DNA of 64,000 nucleotides from Puffinus mauretanicus (Eukaryota; Chordata; Aves; Procellariiformes; Procellariidae). Below the pieces are notes generated by a model. It ran no database searches. It was given only the letters and a program-made list of their open reading frames with translations, and was not told where the DNA came from. The stretch spans positions 4,984,005 through 5,048,004 of the forward strand of contig JAJKFH010003504.1 in NCBI GenBank assembly GCA_023333565.1, written 5' to 3'. Below are positions 14,501 to 26,275 of the stretch, piece after piece (within the stretch, counting starts at the first letter, position 1; every line of letters starts with the position of its first letter). A program made the translations under genes and the position numbers.

Positions 14501-15527
14501 AATGCTAGAAGTTATGTATTAATTCCAGAAATCAGAGAAAGGTTTGACAGGAAAAAAAATGTGTCAGTCTGATCTGATCCCAATTCTGTGAACAGAATTG
14601 AAAGCAAGCATCCCAAGCCAAACATTCTCCTCTGATACAGTAATTTTAATAAAAGAGTTTCTGAGTCTTTAATTTATATCTAAAAAAAGTGTAGCTAGAC
14701 AGGTTACAGAAAATGGAGAAAATTTACTGAACTCATCTTTTAGGTCAGCCTGGATAAAAACTAAAATTATTTCCTCATTTACCTCCTTGCTTTAGAAATC
14801 AAAATCGTGTTTCTGGCTTGCTGATACAATTATTTGCTTGTATCCTTGCCAGGCAGTGTGGCACATATCCATCTTCTCTACATGCTACATGCCAGCAATT
14901 GCTCTGCTTGTGCTAGGCAGTTGGAAAGCAATCTGTTAAAGTCCACAGCGTGACGCAAACCCATTCTCCTCTCCTCCTAACACCTTTCTCTTTGAGAGCT
15001 GTCTTAAAGAGCAACCTCTCTCCATCAGCACATCTCCTTACTAGGGCTTGGCCAATAGATCTTTTACACTCTGCACACAAGTTTTTAAATTATGCTTTCT
15101 TGGCTTAGAAGGTTTTTTTATGGGTTGGCAGAATAGCACACAGATGAAAAACTACTTGGTTCTACCTCAGCTAGCTATATATTCTGTTATAATTTGGATG
15201 ACCATTACCCAGCTACTTCTCTAGGCAAGCTGAAGAGCTGAGCAATTCATCAGTCTGCTAACATAAACCCTCATTTAAATCCTCATGCACAGCGGAAAGT
15301 ATTTAATATTACAATCCATCACATATCTCCCTTGCTGGTGTCAGTACACAAGGAGTCTTTTGATTTTTTTCTTTTTGAGACCCACATTTAAAGTTGCATT
15401 AGAAGAATGCATGCACTTTGCAGACTTGATTTTAAAAATGTCTGCCTTGCAAATTACACAAACTTCTAAACTAAGCACTCTGACATTGTCTAATCCCTAT
15501 TGCTAGGATAGATGAGTTTCCATCAAC
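8545..15527. other. DLG2 intron sequence, no gene seen
   Basis: Non-coding AT-rich intron. It contains an imperfect 19-bp direct repeat (AGTTATACATAGGATGGTT, 9220-9238, and a near copy at 9241-9259), a CAAA/CA microsatellite at 12214-12250, and a 10-bp tandem duplication (CATTCATAAA twice, about 13232-13251). A moderately GC-rich stretch at 12960-13090 has no identity I can assign. Open frames here are short and unrelated to known families. Confidence 0.6.
12214..12250 (+). repeat. CAAA/CA compound microsatellite
   Basis: About five CAAA units run directly into five to six CA units and then a short A run. This is simple-sequence DNA, probably length-variable between individuals. Confidence 0.9.
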
Positions 15528-15663
15528 ATAGAATCATAAAATCATAGAATAGTTTGGGTTGGAAGGGACCTTTAAAGGTCATCTAGTCCAACGCCCCTGC
15601 CATGGGCAGGGACATCTTCAGCTAGATCAGGTTGCTCAGAGCCCCATCCAACCTGACCTTGGT
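15528..15663 (-). mobile_element. Short 3'-end fragment of a CR1 LINE
   Basis: On the minus strand this reads the 3' UTR of a CR1 subfamily. It runs from 'gttggatggggctctgagc', through 'gatgtccctgcccatggcag' and 'ttggactagatgacctttaa', to the terminal TTCTATGATT-type repeats (on the plus strand, 'atagaatcataaaatcatag' at 15528-15547). Only about 135 bp remain, all non-coding, so the insertion was severely 5'-truncated. Its 3' UTR differs from that of the longer CR1 copies in this window (which read 'ggactcgatgatcttagagg') but matches the plus-strand fragment at 38162-38266. At least two CR1 subfamilies are therefore present. It is in the sense orientation of DLG2. Confidence 0.93.
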
Positions 15664-15835
15664 ATCATCTGGTAACATGACTCCTTCAGCACTCATCCAT
15701 CATGTCTGAAGTCCTGCTGTCCTATTAAAGTGTCTCTGACTTCGTTGCAAACAGTTTAATTTGGAACAAAAAGATCCTTTTTTTTATGCACAACACTGAA
15801 TATTAGTGATGGGACAGAATTGCTAGGGCTGAAAG

Positions 15836-15990
15836 GGACTCAGGAAACTGGGCTGAGTTGCTGGCTCAGCCATGAAATTGTTGTGCAACTCCTGGCCATT
15901 CCTTTCCGCGCTCCATGCCTTTGTTTCACCAAATGGGAGGACAATGGTAATACTGATCTCTATAGAGACTTTCAAAGTATGCACATTAAA
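15836..15990 (+). mobile_element. MIR-like ancient SINE remnant
   Basis: The sequence follows the layout of amniote MIR-type SINEs in order: 'gactcaggaaactgggctga', a 'tggctcagccatgaaa' segment in the position of 'tggctctgccactga', 'gcctttgtttcaccaaatgg' in the position of 'gcctcagtttccccatctgt', and then 'gtaatactgatctc' followed by 'gactttcaaagta'. It is heavily diverged, as expected for an element older than birds. No target duplication or tail is visible. A profile search against MIR/MIR1_Amn models would settle it. Confidence 0.6.
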
Positions 15991-18900
15991 ACTGCTTTAT
16001 GGGTCAATATAATTAAAGAAAGGTAAGATTCTATACTATTCATTACATCTAAAAGACATGCTGCATAAATGCATAGTAATTTGTTTAAATTTCCAAGAAT
16101 GTATAAAAAGTTATTTGTAAACCTCCTCCACCTTTTCTCTTTAGCTTTTTTTATTTTAAGATAAGGAAACAAAGACAGACACCCATTCATTCATCACATA
16201 AGTTTTCCTCTGGCCTACTCCCAGTTGATTCATTTTAAATTAGTAATCGAAATTAAGAAACGAATGTAGAGCACAGATGAAGCTAGCATGAGTTTTGCAC
16301 TTGTGATTCCAGAATGAAGAGTTCAAAATGAAAGAAAGTCATTTGAGAATGGTGTAGAACTGCAGAACAGCTCTGTAAATAACACAGCAACAGAACAGAT
16401 TTCTCACCACAGCAGCAACGTTTAGCAAAGCAACATTTCAGTGCAGTTATTGGGGGCACTTCTGCAGAAGATTTCTGTGTTAGAATTACAAAACCCATCA
16501 TAAACATTAAATAAAACAAAAATAATGAGTTTCTCAAATTGCAAGTACATGTTGATTATAAAACTGACACTGAAAATCCAGGAAGTACTTTCCAGAAAAA
16601 GGGCTAGCAGAACTTTCATTTTTACTAAACTTCATTAATTAGCTTTTAATGATCAGAAAGTTCCTCTCACCCAGCCAAAACATATACAAAGGTTTTAGCA
16701 TGCTAAAAAAAAAAAAAAAGAGGACTACTTAGAGCATGTGAAAGAACTATCTTCTAGTCACAGGCTTCTTTTTTATCTTACTATGCTTTAATTCCTATAC
16801 TTTATTCTATACTTTTTTCTCCCAGAGCTACACTTTTATGTCCTAAACTAGATTCAGAATTTTGAGGCTTCTAGGATCGTGCTTTAGGCCTACTCTGTAA
16901 TTTAACAGAACTTGTTATAACTGCTGGAATTATTAAAAAGGTTTCAAGGGACAATTTTTAGAATAAAATATAGCTGCAAAGATTTCTTGTTGACAGAGGG
17001 CCCAAAGGAGTTTAGATTTGTCTTTATATTCAGAGTGATGGTGGTTTATCTATACAATATATTACATTTTATATCAACTTTCCTTTCTCTGACTACTATA
17101 ATTTTTATTTATGAAATCCATCAGTATTCAGCACAACTGAAATATAATTGCAGAATGACTGTTCGGTATCTTGTCTGTAGATTTGCTAACATGTAGGATA
17201 TGCACCAAAATCCAGAATGTAATGGAGGAACTTAAACAGAGAATGAAAGGAGTGGCTTCCTCCGTTACTACTGTAAGTGGTAGGCACTGTTTTTGTCTCA
17301 GTGTCTGGAACATTACAGCAACATTTATCTTTCTCTCACTCTATTTATTTCTGTTTATTTAACTTTAATTTTTTCTTTCAAAAGAAGCACCTCCTTTCCT
17401 CTGATCTTCATTGTTTCATCTTTGTCTATAGAGAAGATCAGCACTATATATTGAGGAAAAGGAGTTGCTAACTCTTTAAGGAGGATTAAAGTAACAAAAC
17501 ATGAAATGTAGCTTCAAATGGGTTCTGAATTCCCTTGTGTGGGGTGGAATACGCTTAGTGTCTGAACAGATTGTCTTTGGAGAGACCCAGGACACAGCAA
17601 TGGAAGATAAGTAGAGAAGAAAGCTTTTCGTTAGGGCAAATGAAGATAGAAAGCACTAATCTACTAATCTCTCTCTCCTTTTGTGCAAAGGAGAGAACAA
17701 AAAGCACGAGTTGTGCAAGGTTAGCATCAACATGTCAATGGTTTGGCGTTGATACTTTTTGGCACCATATGGGAATACCTGGAGGTCATTTTGTGAGGCA
17801 AAGACATTTCTGAGAAAAGCTGATGGACAAAAAACAAGACTTCCCTCAACAGCATTGTGGAAAAAGTGCATCTACCCAAAGAAATTGTCATCAGGGCACT
17901 AGAAAAAGAGCTGGAAGGGCTGAAAGACAATAAATTTGCAAGAAAATCAGTAGCAGAAAGATCAGTATGGTCAAAAGGAGGTGAATAGGCCCCAGTATTT
18001 AGCCAGGAATTACTGAAAACATCCAAACTGGAGCTGGAGGAATAGAACAGAGAATCTTAGCTCTGCTCTGCAGCCACAAACTGGACAGTGGATAGTTTCA
18101 ACATTCAACAAACCGAAGTCCTTTAGGAGCACATTTCAGAATTAAAGCCCTAGCATAATAAATCAAAAGTGAATTAACAAATACTGCTTCTTAAATTATG
18201 TGTAGGATCAATGCTAGCATAAATTCAGGTCAGTATCAAATACAGGAAAAATAGCCTCGTGAATATGATAAATCATTCTTCTCTCAGCAAGATAACGTTT
18301 AGCCTGTGCCTTGCTACGTAACAAAACCACAAAGCTTCATTATTCCTAACACATCAGCACCAATAATAATTTGCAATATGTAAATATATCCTGAATATTA
18401 TATTAGATATATGTTTCATTTGTAATAAATGACATGGAAAAAAAAGGAGCCAACTCTGACAATTCTCAAGTGCATATTGAATCAGTGGTCATTTCACCCT
18501 GAAAAGAATTTGAATTTCAACAAGAATTTTTAATTGAACCCTCTGGATTTTAGCTTATGATTTAATCTACCAAGTTGCTAAGGCAACCAACAATTATAGC
18601 TGCTGGGCAAAATTCACAGAATTGTTAATCGATCTTAATCTGGATACGCTGCATCAGTAGTTCTTTCACAGTGGAACAGACAATGCTAAGAAAAAATTTT
18701 GGTTTTAATCCTTAAATTACAACATACAATGACACTAGAATTGCAAATACGCTTTTCATAATAAACGTCTATATTAGTAATACCATATTTTAAAACCAGT
18801 TGTTCCAACAGAGACAAATCCTTCACTGAGGTTTGTATATCCCCCAGCAGTGTGTGTCTCAGAGACATCTAATCAATGAGCTTTTTAATGTGCTTTACTC

Positions 18901-19059
18901 TCCCTCTGCTCTGAAAGGGGGAGAATGGATTTACCCTAATCGAAGGTTGCAGTCATTATTCTAATATGATTGTGTTGGAGGATAATCTTTTTATGGTGTT
19001 ATTTTCAAATCTGTGTAGTATTTGCATGGCCCACTATATAAAGTGTAATAGCCAGCCAA
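15991..19059. other. DLG2 intron sequence, no gene seen
   Basis: Non-coding sequence with an A15 run at 16705-16719 and a polypyrimidine-rich area around 17330-17400. At 18574-18587 is the palindromic motif listed separately as an RFX-type X-box candidate. None of the short open frames resembles a known protein. Confidence 0.6.
18574..18587. promoter_or_regulatory. Candidate RFX X-box motif
   Basis: The bases GTTGCTAAGGCAAC fit the RFX-family X-box pattern GTTRCY-N(1-3)-RGYAAC with a 2-nt spacer and no mismatch. RFX factors bind such inverted half-sites in ciliary and neuronal genes. The match is seen directly; function is inference. A 14-bp motif match in 64 kb is not proof of use, and flanking conservation cannot be judged from one sequence. 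Confidence 0.35.
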
Positions 19060-19255
19060 GGTGTGGTCAAGAAGTTGCGCAACTCTGTTCTTTATCCTGT
19101 TTTCACCATGAGCATTAACAAATCCCTTAAGATCTCTGTGCCTGTTCCAGTTTCCCATTTCACCAGTAGAAGGGTGTAATTAGACTTAGTTGCTACACAG
19201 GGACATTATGAGATCAACTAACTTTTGTATTTTTAAAATATTCTTAGCATCAAGT
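19060..19255 (+). mobile_element. MIR-like ancient SINE remnant
   Basis: The core reads 'acaaatcccttaagatctct', then 'gtgcctgttccagtttccca', then 'agggtgtaattagacttagt', 'acacagggacattatgagat' and finally 'ttttaaaatattcttagcat'. This is the order of the MIR consensus after its 'gtgaccttgggcaa' part: control phrase 'ctctgtgcctcagtttccc', 'aaaatggggataataatac', 'cacagggttgttgtgagga', and the tail 'taaagcgcttaga'. Several short indels are needed for alignment. This is one of the clearest of the SINE remnants in the window. Confidence 0.68.
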
Positions 19256-22200
19256 GTTATGATTAACTGATACATAGCATATTCATTTTAATGGCCACCC
19301 ATAGTTAGCCAGAAAGTGTATTTCCTGGTTTACGGTTTCATTAAGTGTCCATAAATTTATGCATCCAGATTTCGCTAACTTAGCAGTTATGAGAGTGCTT
19401 TCACTCTGATTTAATCTAATTCACTTTTAAAGTGAGCAGCTCAACTCTTGTGAACATCCCAAGCTAGTGTCTTATTCCTGATGGGTTTTTCTGGAAAAGC
19501 CTTAGCTATACTACACTACGGCAGCATTTTGCAAAACGAATCAATGTAGTTATTCAATATATTTATTTACTATTTCTTGAACTTATATTTCTCATTTGCT
19601 GACTGTTCTTCCCATTCTTTTGCCATTGTAATCTAGAGTATCTCTTGTCCACTTCGCTTTCCTCCACAAATTTAATCTAGAATACCCAAAAGACTAATAC
19701 CTATGAACAAGTTACCACAAAATAACGTCCTAGTTGAAGGAGTCAAAGGACCAAAGGAGTCAAATAAATACCTGTGAAGACCATTTGGACTCCAAATGGA
19801 CTTGTTCACTAATTGGACAAGAAGGTTGCAGGTATACAACTGAGGAAGAATTTTCTTTGGCAGCTGATACAGAAAGCAAATTATATGGTCTTTCACCACG
19901 TCCTGGAATTTATGAAACTTTTTGATAGTAAACTAACCTATCACAACATTCAGAGGTATGATAGATCATTAACCTTTTTGATACTTAATAAATTAATATT
20001 GTTTGTGGAAATAAGGATGTGGTCCTCTCCCCAGTGTTTATTACAAATGCCTCATTTGTTCCAGTCCTAGTCTCTTTTCATTTTATCTACTGTTTGTTCA
20101 GTTTTTAAAAAGACTTCTACCCAACTCTGCACCTTGTAGGTGTCACCCATTACCTTCCTTTCTACCTTACAGTAGTTACTGTGTTAAAATATATTTAGTA
20201 AATATCTCTCTGAAGAAACTTGCCTAGCTGTTTTAGCTAAAGGAAGCACACACTGCACTGTAATGAGGAGAAAATTCTAGATTATTTTAAAAGACTGAAG
20301 TTAAGAAACATATATAGCCCTTCTTTTTTTTAAAAAATAAGATTTTTAGGCTTCTTTGCAAATGTATTATATAATACGTATACATATACATTCACACATA
20401 TATAAATATGACTGTCAACTGCTTTTCAGTCTTCCTAAGGAAGTTAAATAAGATAGAAAGCTTTGAACAAATGAAGGGATCTCTATCTGAAAGATGGAAA
20501 TCAAATTGTGCATTCAGTTGAAAATTATGATACATTACAAAATCTTAATGAGTTATATGCAATGTCATATACAACACAGGACGCTACTTGAGCAGAATGC
20601 TTAAGAAATCACAGCTGAAATGGTAGAAGGTGCTTCATCCCTTTTCCAAATCATTCATATCAAACAAATCTTAAAAAAGATCCGTAACTGGAATCCTCCA
20701 AAGCTTTTCCAACAGGACAGTCCAGTTTTAAATGTTTTTCCCTCTTCTCTATACAAAATGAAAGGTAGCTAAACACAACATACTACACATACAGTTCAGT
20801 CTCTTGTGCCATAAATGTTTTTTTCATCTAAAACACATCAGTAAAATGCCCTTTGAAACTCTACTTTACACCAGATGCCTAATTAAATAGGCCCGTTGTT
20901 TATACAATTTTGACAATATTCCAAGTAATGGACAATAACATGGCATTTAGGCTGAACTTCTGATTCAGGACTTCTGCCAAAATATAGATAGGCCCAGTAA
21001 CAGTTATGCATGTGCACAATTACAACAAAGTATAATACTAAACACTTTGGGTTTGATGTTTTCATCACTTGTTATTTAACCATCTTTTTTGCTCCATTCC
21101 AAAAAGACTTGCTCACACGTGACAAGAGTTATATTTTGCCTGGCTGATTCTCAATTTTTTCCTTACTGTGGTTAATTCAAAATATCATGACAGATCATGC
21201 ATGTATAATTATTATCATATACAGGGGATTATTTTTTTTTAAACAAATTATTTAGAAAGGTAGTCTATAAAAGGTGACTCAGGCAAATAGTTTATGTATG
21301 ACATTTTATAAAGTACTTGTCAGAGTATGATCTCTACATCCTCTGTAATTAATTACTAGGTATGCTATAAATGTAAAAAAAAAATTTGTCATTACCTTTG
21401 AGTCTAAATATAAAAAGTTTTAATTTATATAGTACTGTAAGTAGAACCAAGTATTATTCACAGAAGATTGGATCTTAGAAAGCCTTTCTGAGCTAATTTA
21501 GATCCTGTCTTTTTTCATTTGCTTAGCGGTGGGTGGAGGAAGAGAGGGAACGACTGTAATCAAAGATTGTGGCATAGCAGAGGAGCACAGAACTATGAAT
21601 TGGTAATTCCAAGATTTGGATTCGAGCTACAGTGGAGTACACCATATGTGATATCCATTAGGGACTTTTTAACACAGCCTCCCCACTGCCTGAACACGTA
21701 TCACCCTGACCTCAGAGCTGGCTGGCAGCACACCAGACACCTCATCTGGAAAACCTGAAGACTGAAAAATTAAGCCATAACAATTTAAAACTGTATATTA
21801 TATATTCAAGTGCATTCCCAAATACAGTAGTTAATTACATTGCCCTATTATGTATGTGGATATTGAAGGAGAGACTTGTTCCACTTACCCTGGACTTAAA
21901 GAAAGCCAGAAATGGCACCTCTCATCTCTCCCTTCCAAGCCATATTCTTCTTATCCTTTCAATCATGGTGCTGGAAGGACACATGATGACTTATCCTTAA
22001 AAAGCCTCATAGATGTGCAACATTAAACAGCTGAATATTTCCAAAACCAGGTTCAAACCTAGTGGCAAGATGATAAGTGAGTCTCTTTTGGGTTTTTTTT
22101 GGGGGGCGGCGGGTGTCTCATGAACATTTGGCAAATAACCTAACATATTCTGCCAAGAGCAGAATGGGAATGCAGTATTTATGTGGCAAAACTGCATATT

Positions 22201-23401
22201 TTGCCGAAGTCAGCCATAGATGGTTCCTTGCATACACTGAAAGAGTTTACTGTTCTAGAGTTCACAGTACTCGGTGTGGAATTATCTGCAGTTAAGGTGT
22301 GAAGGTAACTTTTATTTTATATCTTCATAAATTAAAATAAAGATTCAAATCTAAAAAGTTTGCTGAGTATGTTCTCAGAAAGTCCATACATATTTTGTCA
22401 CATATTCCCTGTAAACCTGTGCAAATAATAGATTATTCATTCAACAACCGAACAAAGATGGAAATCAGGTCAGGTAGACCTGAAATATTTCATTCAGTCC
22501 AATACAAAAGTTTTTATTTGGAAGGGGAAACATTATTTCTTTTGCTACACTTACTTTTGAATATTTTGTTCCATTTCAGAATGTCATTTTAAAAAGACAA
22601 GTCCAAAATTATTTTGCAGCTTTGAAATAAAATGTTTTGACTTTTCAAAAACAAACCTTACATTAAAAATGTCAATACAAAACACCGTTATTTCTGATTT
22701 TTTTCTTCTTTTTTATTCAGGAGAAATTATTTTTTGACTTTGACTTGAAAGTTTTAAGGTACGACTGAAATAGCTTTTTGTGGCAAATTTACTATTAAAA
22801 ATGTTGTTGTCTGTACTCATGGTGAACACTCCATGTAGTTAGATTCTTAGCTTTAAGCTATCATTTCTGATAGTAAATATGCTTGTGTGGATTTTTTTTG
22901 TACTGAAAAGTACAGTTTTGTTGCAGCCATGTGACTTAAAACCAAGAAGAAGGAATAATTTTCCCCCCATATTTAAACATGATAGAACTCCTTAAATATT
23001 TCAGAAGGATCACAAAATATATATTAATTTCAGCAAAATGCTTCTAGGACAAGCAGTGTCAAATTCTATACAGCAAAACCCACAAAAAGATATCACCATC
23101 TTGTAGGATCAGCTTTTTTTTTGTTTTGTTGGCTTTCTTGAGACTAGTAAACTGATCGGAAAAATCTTATAATTTTGTTGCTTTATAGCAATAACTCTGG
23201 AGCAAGTGAAATTGTGCATTAACTTGTGCAACCCCTAAGGTGACATCAGAAAATTACTCCTTCCATTTATTTAGGGTTTTGAAGTCTACACTGAACTTAA
23301 CAAGATAATCACCAGCATTTACCAAATGAAATTAGTAGACAACCAGACTACTTTCACTAAAATATGTTTTATTTCTCTCAGTCTCTGTATGATCTCAATG
23401 A
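19256..23401. other. DLG2 intron sequence, no gene seen
   Basis: AT-rich non-coding DNA. Notable small structures are a perfect inverted repeat, CCATTTGGA-C-TCCAAATGG, at 19781-19799, next to a short direct repeat of AAGGAGTCAAA (19737-19764 region), and a G-rich burst (GGGGGGCGGCGGG) at about 22099-22111. No splice-flanked coding segment was recognised. Confidence 0.6.
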
Positions 23402-24090
23402 TCATAGAATCATAGAATCGTTAAGGTTGGAAAAGACCTCTAAGATCATCGAGTCCAACCGTCAGCCCAACACTACCATGCCCACTAAACCATGTCTCTA
23501 AGCACCACATCTACAGGTTTTTTAAATACTTCCAGGGATGGGGACTCAACCAATGTTTGACCACTCTTTCAGTAACGAAATTTTTCTTAATGCCCAATCT
23601 AAACCTCCCCTGGCGCAACTTGAGGCCATTTCCTCTCGTCCTATCGCTTGTTACTTGGGAGAAGAGACCAACCCCCACCTCACTACAACCTCCTTTCAGG
23701 TAGTTGTAGAGCGCGATGAGTCTCCCCTCAGCCTCCTCTTCTCCAGGCTAAACACCCCCAGTTCCCTCAGCCGCTCCTCATAAGACTTGTGCTCCAGGCC
23801 CTTCACCAGCTTCGTTGCCCTTCTCTGGACACGCTCCAGCACCTCCATGTCCTTCTTGTAGTGAGGGGCCCAAAACTGAACACAGTATTTGAGGTGCAGC
23901 CTCACCAGTGCCGAGTACAGGGGCACGATCACCTCCCTGCTCCTGCTGGCCACACTATTTCTGATACAGGCCAGGATGCCATTGGCCTTCTTGGCCACTT
24001 GGGCACACTGCCGGCTCATGTTCAGCCGGCTGTCAACCAGCACCCCCAAGTCCTTTTCCTCTGGGCAGCTTTCCAGCCACTCTTGCCCAA
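23402..24090 (-). mobile_element. 5'-truncated CR1 LINE, minus strand
   Basis: Read on the minus strand, this is CR1 from the end of the RT connection region ('cttgggcaagagtggctgga') through the ORF2 C-terminus to the 3' UTR and terminal repeats ('gattctatgat' at the 23402 end). The open frame 23696-24049 gives the family signature [19 protein letters not shown] and then [19 protein letters not shown] one-base deletion near 23720 (GATGAGTCT where the sister copies have GATGAGGTCT) breaks the frame. About 27 bases are missing near 23552, where the other copies read 'ccctgggcagcctgttccaa'. The catalytic FADD box lies upstream of the truncation and is absent. It is in the sense orientation of DLG2. 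Confidence 0.95.
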
Positions 24091-25635
24091 GATGCAGAAA
24101 GGTAACAGGACTGTTCTAAATGCAATTCCTTCTCAATGAACTATTTGTTAGAAAAATGTTAAAAGTTTTGTTAAGAGCATGATAAAAATCTATGATAAAA
24201 TTCAAAGTAAAGTTTCAAGTAATACACACACATAAAACTTTATTTTGATTACACGTACAATAAGCATGTATCTCCTATATGAAAACATACCATAAAATAG
24301 CAGTGGAAGTTCTTATGCACGAGTGAATTGTAAAGAACTGAAAACAATACATCATGTTTCCCTTCTATGAAGCATTTAAGACCATACTGTCACTGATGTC
24401 AACATTCATTTTTTTGAGAGTCTGGTAAACTGGAGGCATGTAATTATGGGAAAATCTGTCTTTTTACAGAGTAACATATTCTCATAGTTTCAGTTACCAT
24501 AAGACCTTTGCGTCCAGGAATGAAAAATAAAACAAATAAAAGAAAATCTTTATTATTTTTAAACAACCTGTGACTTTTAAGCGTATCTCACAGTTTAGTG
24601 TGCCTAGTTCACCTCTTAAGAAGGAATTTCAAACACTGCAGCTGTTTTCTTCCTTCTGCAGATTCCAGAAATTACCACTGAGCTAGCAGATTTCTGGAGT
24701 TTCCAATTTCCACAACCTTGAAAAGGTGATATATGACAGGTTATTACATCCTATTAAACAGAGACCTGTTTTATCAGAGAGAGACCTATGGGACAGCAAC
24801 ATGCATTGTACTCTACAGCTTAACTGAAAACCTTACTAAAATAAAATTTCCTACCATTTGCACAATTACATATGATACATATGTTCTGACTTTTTTATCT
24901 CCTATCTGAAAGGTCCTGATTTTTCGTGTTTTCTCATGAAATATTTCCAGATTTCAAACAAATGGACCCATGAGCAGCAGAATAAACAAGGCCTCCCTTC
25001 CTATGGCTTTGAGTTGTGTTGTTAAATTCTGATGTCTAATAAGGTATTAACTCCAACAGAAGCTTCTGCTGTGGTGGAAATTACACATTTTCTCTCTTTC
25101 TCTCTCGCTCTGCCACCTTTCATACTTACCTGGATTGATCCACTGGTATCTAAAACCAGATGAGTTCATGCTATATCTTTCCTCTATTTGGTTACCTCTT
25201 TTTATGGAAGTCATAGGAATTTCGTTTCAACCACTGACCTCTTTCAGGTTTGATTGAATATAGCCAAAGGGGAAAGAAAATCAGAGAATGGGACAAAAAT
25301 CAGCATCATGGCCTAATAAAGTATTTTGTTAAGAAAACATCAAAAATTACCTTTTTTCTTTTCCCGTTGTGATCTATGTATTTCCTTTTCTTCTTTTTCC
25401 ATTTCTAAAAGCTTTATGTTACCGAACCTCTTATGGCATGAGAATATATTTCAATATTTTAATGGCATTGATTTCTGCCATTCACTTGTAAACATTTTGC
25501 TTAGTGAATTCAGTCACTACTGTACTTAAAGATTTGTCCACAAAACAATAAACCATCTCTAAAACATTCAGTTAATTAAATATGTATGAGTAATTTATAT
25601 TTCCCTTTCCATTGTAGATATGCATATTTTTCAAA
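24091..25635. other. DLG2 intron sequence, no gene seen
   Basis: Non-coding AT-rich DNA between a young CR1 and an ancient LINE remnant. A pyrimidine-rich CTCT stretch lies at about 25088-25116. I see nothing else that can be named. Confidence 0.6.
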
Positions 25636-26275
25636 ATTACATTTTATCATCTGCCTATTCTTCCAGATCCGTTTAATTCATCTGAAATGCCTTACAGCTT
25701 TGTCTTGTTTTCACTATCCAGAATAATTGTGTGCCATCTGCAAATTGCCCTCTGCCTGTCTAGCTATAATTACAATATTTGTATTTCTATAGCCCAGTCT
25801 AGGACAGATTTCAAAATGTGTATAGACTTTCCCTGGTCCAGGTTGTCTTAGAATAACCTTAGCTTCCCTTTTGCCATACTGCAAATAGTCCATTCATTTC
25901 TCTCAATTGTTTTGATTACTTAGATTCTAATCTTCCCTACTATTTTATTTTCAGATATTTTTTCCTTTCCTTAGCGGCTTAGAGTGATGGGACTTTGTCA
26001 AAGTTACTGAGTAAGTACAAATAAATGACTTCAGCCTCTTTTCCACTTATTACTAATTTACTGACACTATCAGAGATTCCATTAAGTTAAAAGAAATCTG
26101 TTTTCCTTTACAGAAGCTATTCCTGTTTGTTCCTATCCCATTACATTTATCTCATTAAAAGTATCTGGCACAGATTTTCTGATGTGTAATTCCCAAGATC
26201 ATCCCTAGTGTTTCTTAAAAGACAGATAAACATTTGCTGCCATCCAGTTCTCCGGATACTGGACATTTTTATTAA
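25636..26275 (-). mobile_element. Ancient, decayed CR1-like LINE (RT region)
   Basis: The plus strand reads as the antisense of an old amniote CR1-type RT region. Recognisable phrases occur in the right order: 'aattcatctgaaatgcctta', 'gtgccatctgcaaattgccc', 'gggactttgtcaaagttact', 'ttacagaagctattcctgtt' and 'catccagttctccggatact'. In turtle and crocodile CR1 antisense sequence the corresponding order is 'gtcatctgcaaattttgcc', 'gggactttgtcaaaagctt', 'ttacaaaagccatgctg', 'ctccagtcttccggtac'. It is far more diverged than the other CR1 copies here, has no open frame, and its 3' end is not visible. It probably inserted before birds diversified. Confidence 0.68.
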
